DNA of 5,879 bases from Gammaproteobacteria bacterium (lineage in GTDB: Bacteria; Pseudomonadota; Gammaproteobacteria; SZUA-229). Positions 3,919 through 5,879 of this stretch are shown here, piece after piece. The stretch covers positions 1-5,879 of the forward strand of contig WTCC01000115.1 of NCBI GenBank assembly GCA_013138755.1, in the 5' to 3' direction. The translations under genes and the position numbers were made by a program. Position 1 is the stretch's first letter. Each line of letters starts with the position of its first letter. Below the pieces are notes generated by a model, which was not told the DNA's origin, made no database searches, and saw only the letters and a list, made by a program, of their open reading frames with translations.

Positions 3919-5850
3919 TTAATTTCTTTTCGTTCTTTTCTTCAGACCTAGCTTACCTTTAGACCCGTCCATCGCGTGCACTTTTCCTTTGGTTTTACTT
4001 TTAGGACGCTTGGCCGCTATTCTAGGATCTGAAGCCTGAGGATTATGATCTTTATTACCCGTCTGGCTTTTAACCGATTTCTTAGCATCTGGCTTCTTCG
4101 ACTTTTTCTCGTCACCATCAATAGAAATCTTTAACTGTTGACCTGAAACCCATACCTTTTTCAGTGTATAAAGAATTTCTTTTGGCATATTCTCTGGCAG
4201 ATCAATCGTGCTATGGTCATCATATATACTGATACGACCAATATACTTACTTTCGATATCAGCTTCATTTGCAATCGCGCCAACAATATTACCCGGCTTA
4301 ACTTCGTGATTATGCCCTACTTCGATACGGTAACGTTCCATCCCTTCGTCTATCGCAGTGTCTCTTGGCTGCCGTTCTCTTCTCGGTGAACGACTATCTC
4401 TTTCAGAACGATCACGTGTCGGACGTTCACGCCCGCCTCTATCATTACGCCCTCTATCATTACGACCCCTATCATCTCGATCCCAGTCATCTCGGCTCTT
4501 TGCTTTTCTCTGCGGTTTATTCGATAACAGAAACTCATTATCTCCCTGCAACTTTTTGGCCAGAGCAGCAGCAATTTCCAATGCAGGTATATTGTGTTCC
4601 TGCTGATATTGTTCGATGAGTTGAGAGAAGATACCCAGGTCTTCGTTTGCCAGAATATCTGTAATACTTTGTTTGAATTTATCGATGCGCTTATCGTTGA
4701 TGATCTGCGTTGACGGCAGTTCCATCATTTCAATCTTTTGTCGAGTTGCTCTCTCGATAGAACTCAACATGCGTTTTTCACGTGGCGCAACAAACAAGAT
4801 TGCGTCGCCCTTTCTACCTGCACGCCCGGTGCGACCAATTCGATGCACATACGATTCTGTATCATGCGGTACATCGTAGTTCACAACATGACTGATGCGT
4901 TCAACGTCCAGGCCACGAGCAGCCACATCGGTAGCAACTATGATATCGATGTTGCCATTTTTCACATTCCTGATGGTGCGTTCACGCTGATTTTGCGCGA
5001 TGTCGCCGTTCAATGGTGAAGACGAATAACCACGTGCAGAAAGTTTATCTGATAGTTCAACGGTTGAATTCTTAGTTTTCACAAAGATAATCATGGCATC
5101 GAAATCTTCTGCTTCTAATATACGTGTTAACGCATCCAGCTTATGTACACCACTGACTGGCCAGAACCTCTGACGGATGGTATCGATCGTGGTGGTTTTT
5201 GCCTTGATAGTGACATGTTCAGGATTATTCAGATAATTCGTCGCGATACGACGAATCTGCTGCGGCATAGTCGCTGAAAATAACGCTATCTGTCGATCAT
5301 CGGGCGTTTGGTCAAGAATCCATTCGACGTCATCGATAAAACCCATACGTAACATTTCGTCAGCTTCATCAAGCACCAGCGCTCTCAAACTACCGAGCTT
5401 TAAAGTGCCTTTTCGGATATGGTCCATCACTCTACCCGGCGTACCTACTACTACATGCACACCACGTTTCAAGGAACGAATCTGGCCGCTATAATCCGCA
5501 CCACCATAGACAGGCAATACATGGAAATCTTTCATGTGAGTCGCGTATTTTTGAAATGCTTCAGCGACCTGGATAGCCAACTCACGAGTTGGCGCCAATA
5601 CTAGAAGCTGCGGATCTTTTTGTTTGAGATCCATGTTTGAAATAAGCGGTAATGCAAAGGCAGCCGTTTTACCGGTACCTGTCTGTGCCTGACCGATGAT
5701 GTCACGACCTTCCAATAACAATGGAATGGCTTGTGCCTGAATGGGTGATGGTGATTCATAACCCACATCGTCCAATATTTTAAGAAGTGGCTTAATTAAA
5801 TTTAAATCATTGAACGTGACTGACACGTCAGCGCTTGTATCTGAACTCAT
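3919..5850 (-). CDS. deaD: DEAD-box ATP-dependent RNA helicase DeaD/CsdA
   Basis: The enzyme unwinds RNA duplexes using ATP. In relatives it helps large-subunit ribosome assembly, mRNA translation and RNA decay at low temperature. All superfamily 2 DEAD-box motifs are visible in order: Q motif with Q38, motif I AQTGTGKT (55-62), PTREL (87-91), TPGR (137-140), DEAD (161-164), SAT (192-194), ATDVAARGLD (306-315) and HRIGRTGR (336-343). After the two RecA-like domains come a helical dimerisation region, a linker rich in Arg, Asp and Gly (about 448-500), a DbpA/CsdA-type RNA-binding domain (about 504-578, MERYRIEVG through LKISIDGD), and a Lys-rich tail. At 643 residues it is close to E. coli DeaD (629). 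The start is supported by TAGGT six bases upstream (5857-5861). The promoter and any cold-shock leader lie beyond the window edge. Confidence 0.97.
   Translation of the reverse strand: MSSDTSADVSVTFNDLNLIKPLLKILDDVGYESPSPIQAQAIPLLLEGRDIIGQAQTGTGKTAAFALPLISNMDLKQKDPQLLVLAPTRELAIQVAEAFQKYATHMKDFHVLPVYGGADYSGQIRSLKRGVHVVVGTPGRVMDHIRKGTLKLGSLRALVLDEADEMLRMGFIDDVEWILDQTPDDRQIALFSATMPQQIRRIATNYLNNPEHVTIKAKTTTIDTIRQRFWPVSGVHKLDALTRILEAEDFDAMIIFVKTKNSTVELSDKLSARGYSSSPLNGDIAQNQRERTIRNVKNGNIDIIVATDVAARGLDVERISHVVNYDVPHDTESYVHRIGRTGRAGRKGDAILFVAPREKRMLSSIERATRQKIEMMELPSTQIINDKRIDKFKQSITDILANEDLGIFSQLIEQYQQEHNIPALEIAAALAKKLQGDNEFLLSNKPQRKAKSRDDWDRDDRGRNDRGRNDRGGRERPTRDRSERDSRSPRRERQPRDTAIDEGMERYRIEVGHNHEVKPGNIVGAIANEADIESKYIGRISIYDDHSTIDLPENMPKEILYTLKKVWVSGQQLKISIDGDEKKSKKPDAKKSVKSQTGNKDHNPQASDPRIAAKRPKSKTKGKVHAMDGSKGKLGLKKRTKRN
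4436..4480 (-). repeat. 15-bp in-frame tandem repeat in the deaD linker
   Basis: Three 15-bp units are present. The first two share CCTCTATCATTACG exactly (plus-strand reading, 4436-4449 and 4451-4464) and the third is diverged (4466-4480). Being a multiple of three, it encodes repeated five-residue blocks of the NDRGR type in the disordered linker before the RNA-binding domain. Copy number could vary by replication slippage without breaking the frame. Confidence 0.75.
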
Positions 5851-5879
5851 GCGAATACCTATAGTGTGTTGGGCTTAGT

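Noticed and set aside
3908..3930. AAAAGAAA and TTTCTTTT arms around the deaD stop codon, followed on the minus strand by a T-rich run: possible terminator
   Set aside because: The 8-bp stem has a single G-C pair and would be too unstable for a convincing intrinsic terminator; the gene 45 nt downstream also argues against strong termination here.
4350..5019. Several open frames of 68-93 codons on the plus strand and one of 74 codons on the minus strand within deaD
   Set aside because: They overlap a full-length, motif-complete helicase gene and have repetitive, low-complexity translations (Ser/Arg/Leu runs) caused by the linker repeats; shadow frames.

Overview
The window looks like a piece of a gammaproteobacterial chromosome, possibly marine. 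The DEAD-box protein is a full-length DeaD/CsdA and the carbonic anhydrase is of the Can/HICA type. The left third carries the marks of a chromosomal (sedentary) integron cassette array. Genus-level placement is not possible from the sequence alone. The left third is visibly more AT-rich than the helicase gene.

Positions 1-1620 are best read as a decaying integron cassette array on the + strand. One attC-like recombination site appears complete (about 123-223). A second appears to be split between a 5' part (from 837) and a 3' part (ending at 1238). A third keeps only its 5' part (from about 1595). The cargo is, in order: the tail of an unknown ORF whose stop codon lies inside attC 1; a short beta-carbonic anhydrase (255-842) whose stop codon lies inside the next attC; the 3' end of an IS3-family transposase with a probable IS right end (about 953-1199); and a cassette with a 23-codon mini-ORF overlapping an 80-residue two-helix membrane protein (1252-1558). 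A 51-residue antisense ORF (1616-1771) occupies the stretch before the next operon.

Positions 1804-3617 are a probable two-gene + strand operon. The first gene encodes a 517-residue fusion of two CDGSH iron-sulfur motifs with the FMN/3Fe-4S synthase domain of glutamate synthase; it has no glutaminase domain and no GltD partner nearby. The second, 14 nt downstream, encodes a small two-helix membrane protein resembling the DUF6868 family.

Positions 3628-5850 are on the - strand: deaD/csdA (643 aa, cold-shock DEAD-box RNA helicase), followed 45 nt downstream by an unrecognised 81-residue acidic protein. That small gene converges on the DUF6868-like gene with only 10 nt between them.

The points most worth a second look are the integron reading of the left end with carbonic anhydrase as cargo, the mini-ORFs overlapping the start of both cassette genes, and the CDGSH-CDGSH-glutamate-synthase fusion, which could hold three Fe-S clusters plus FMN.
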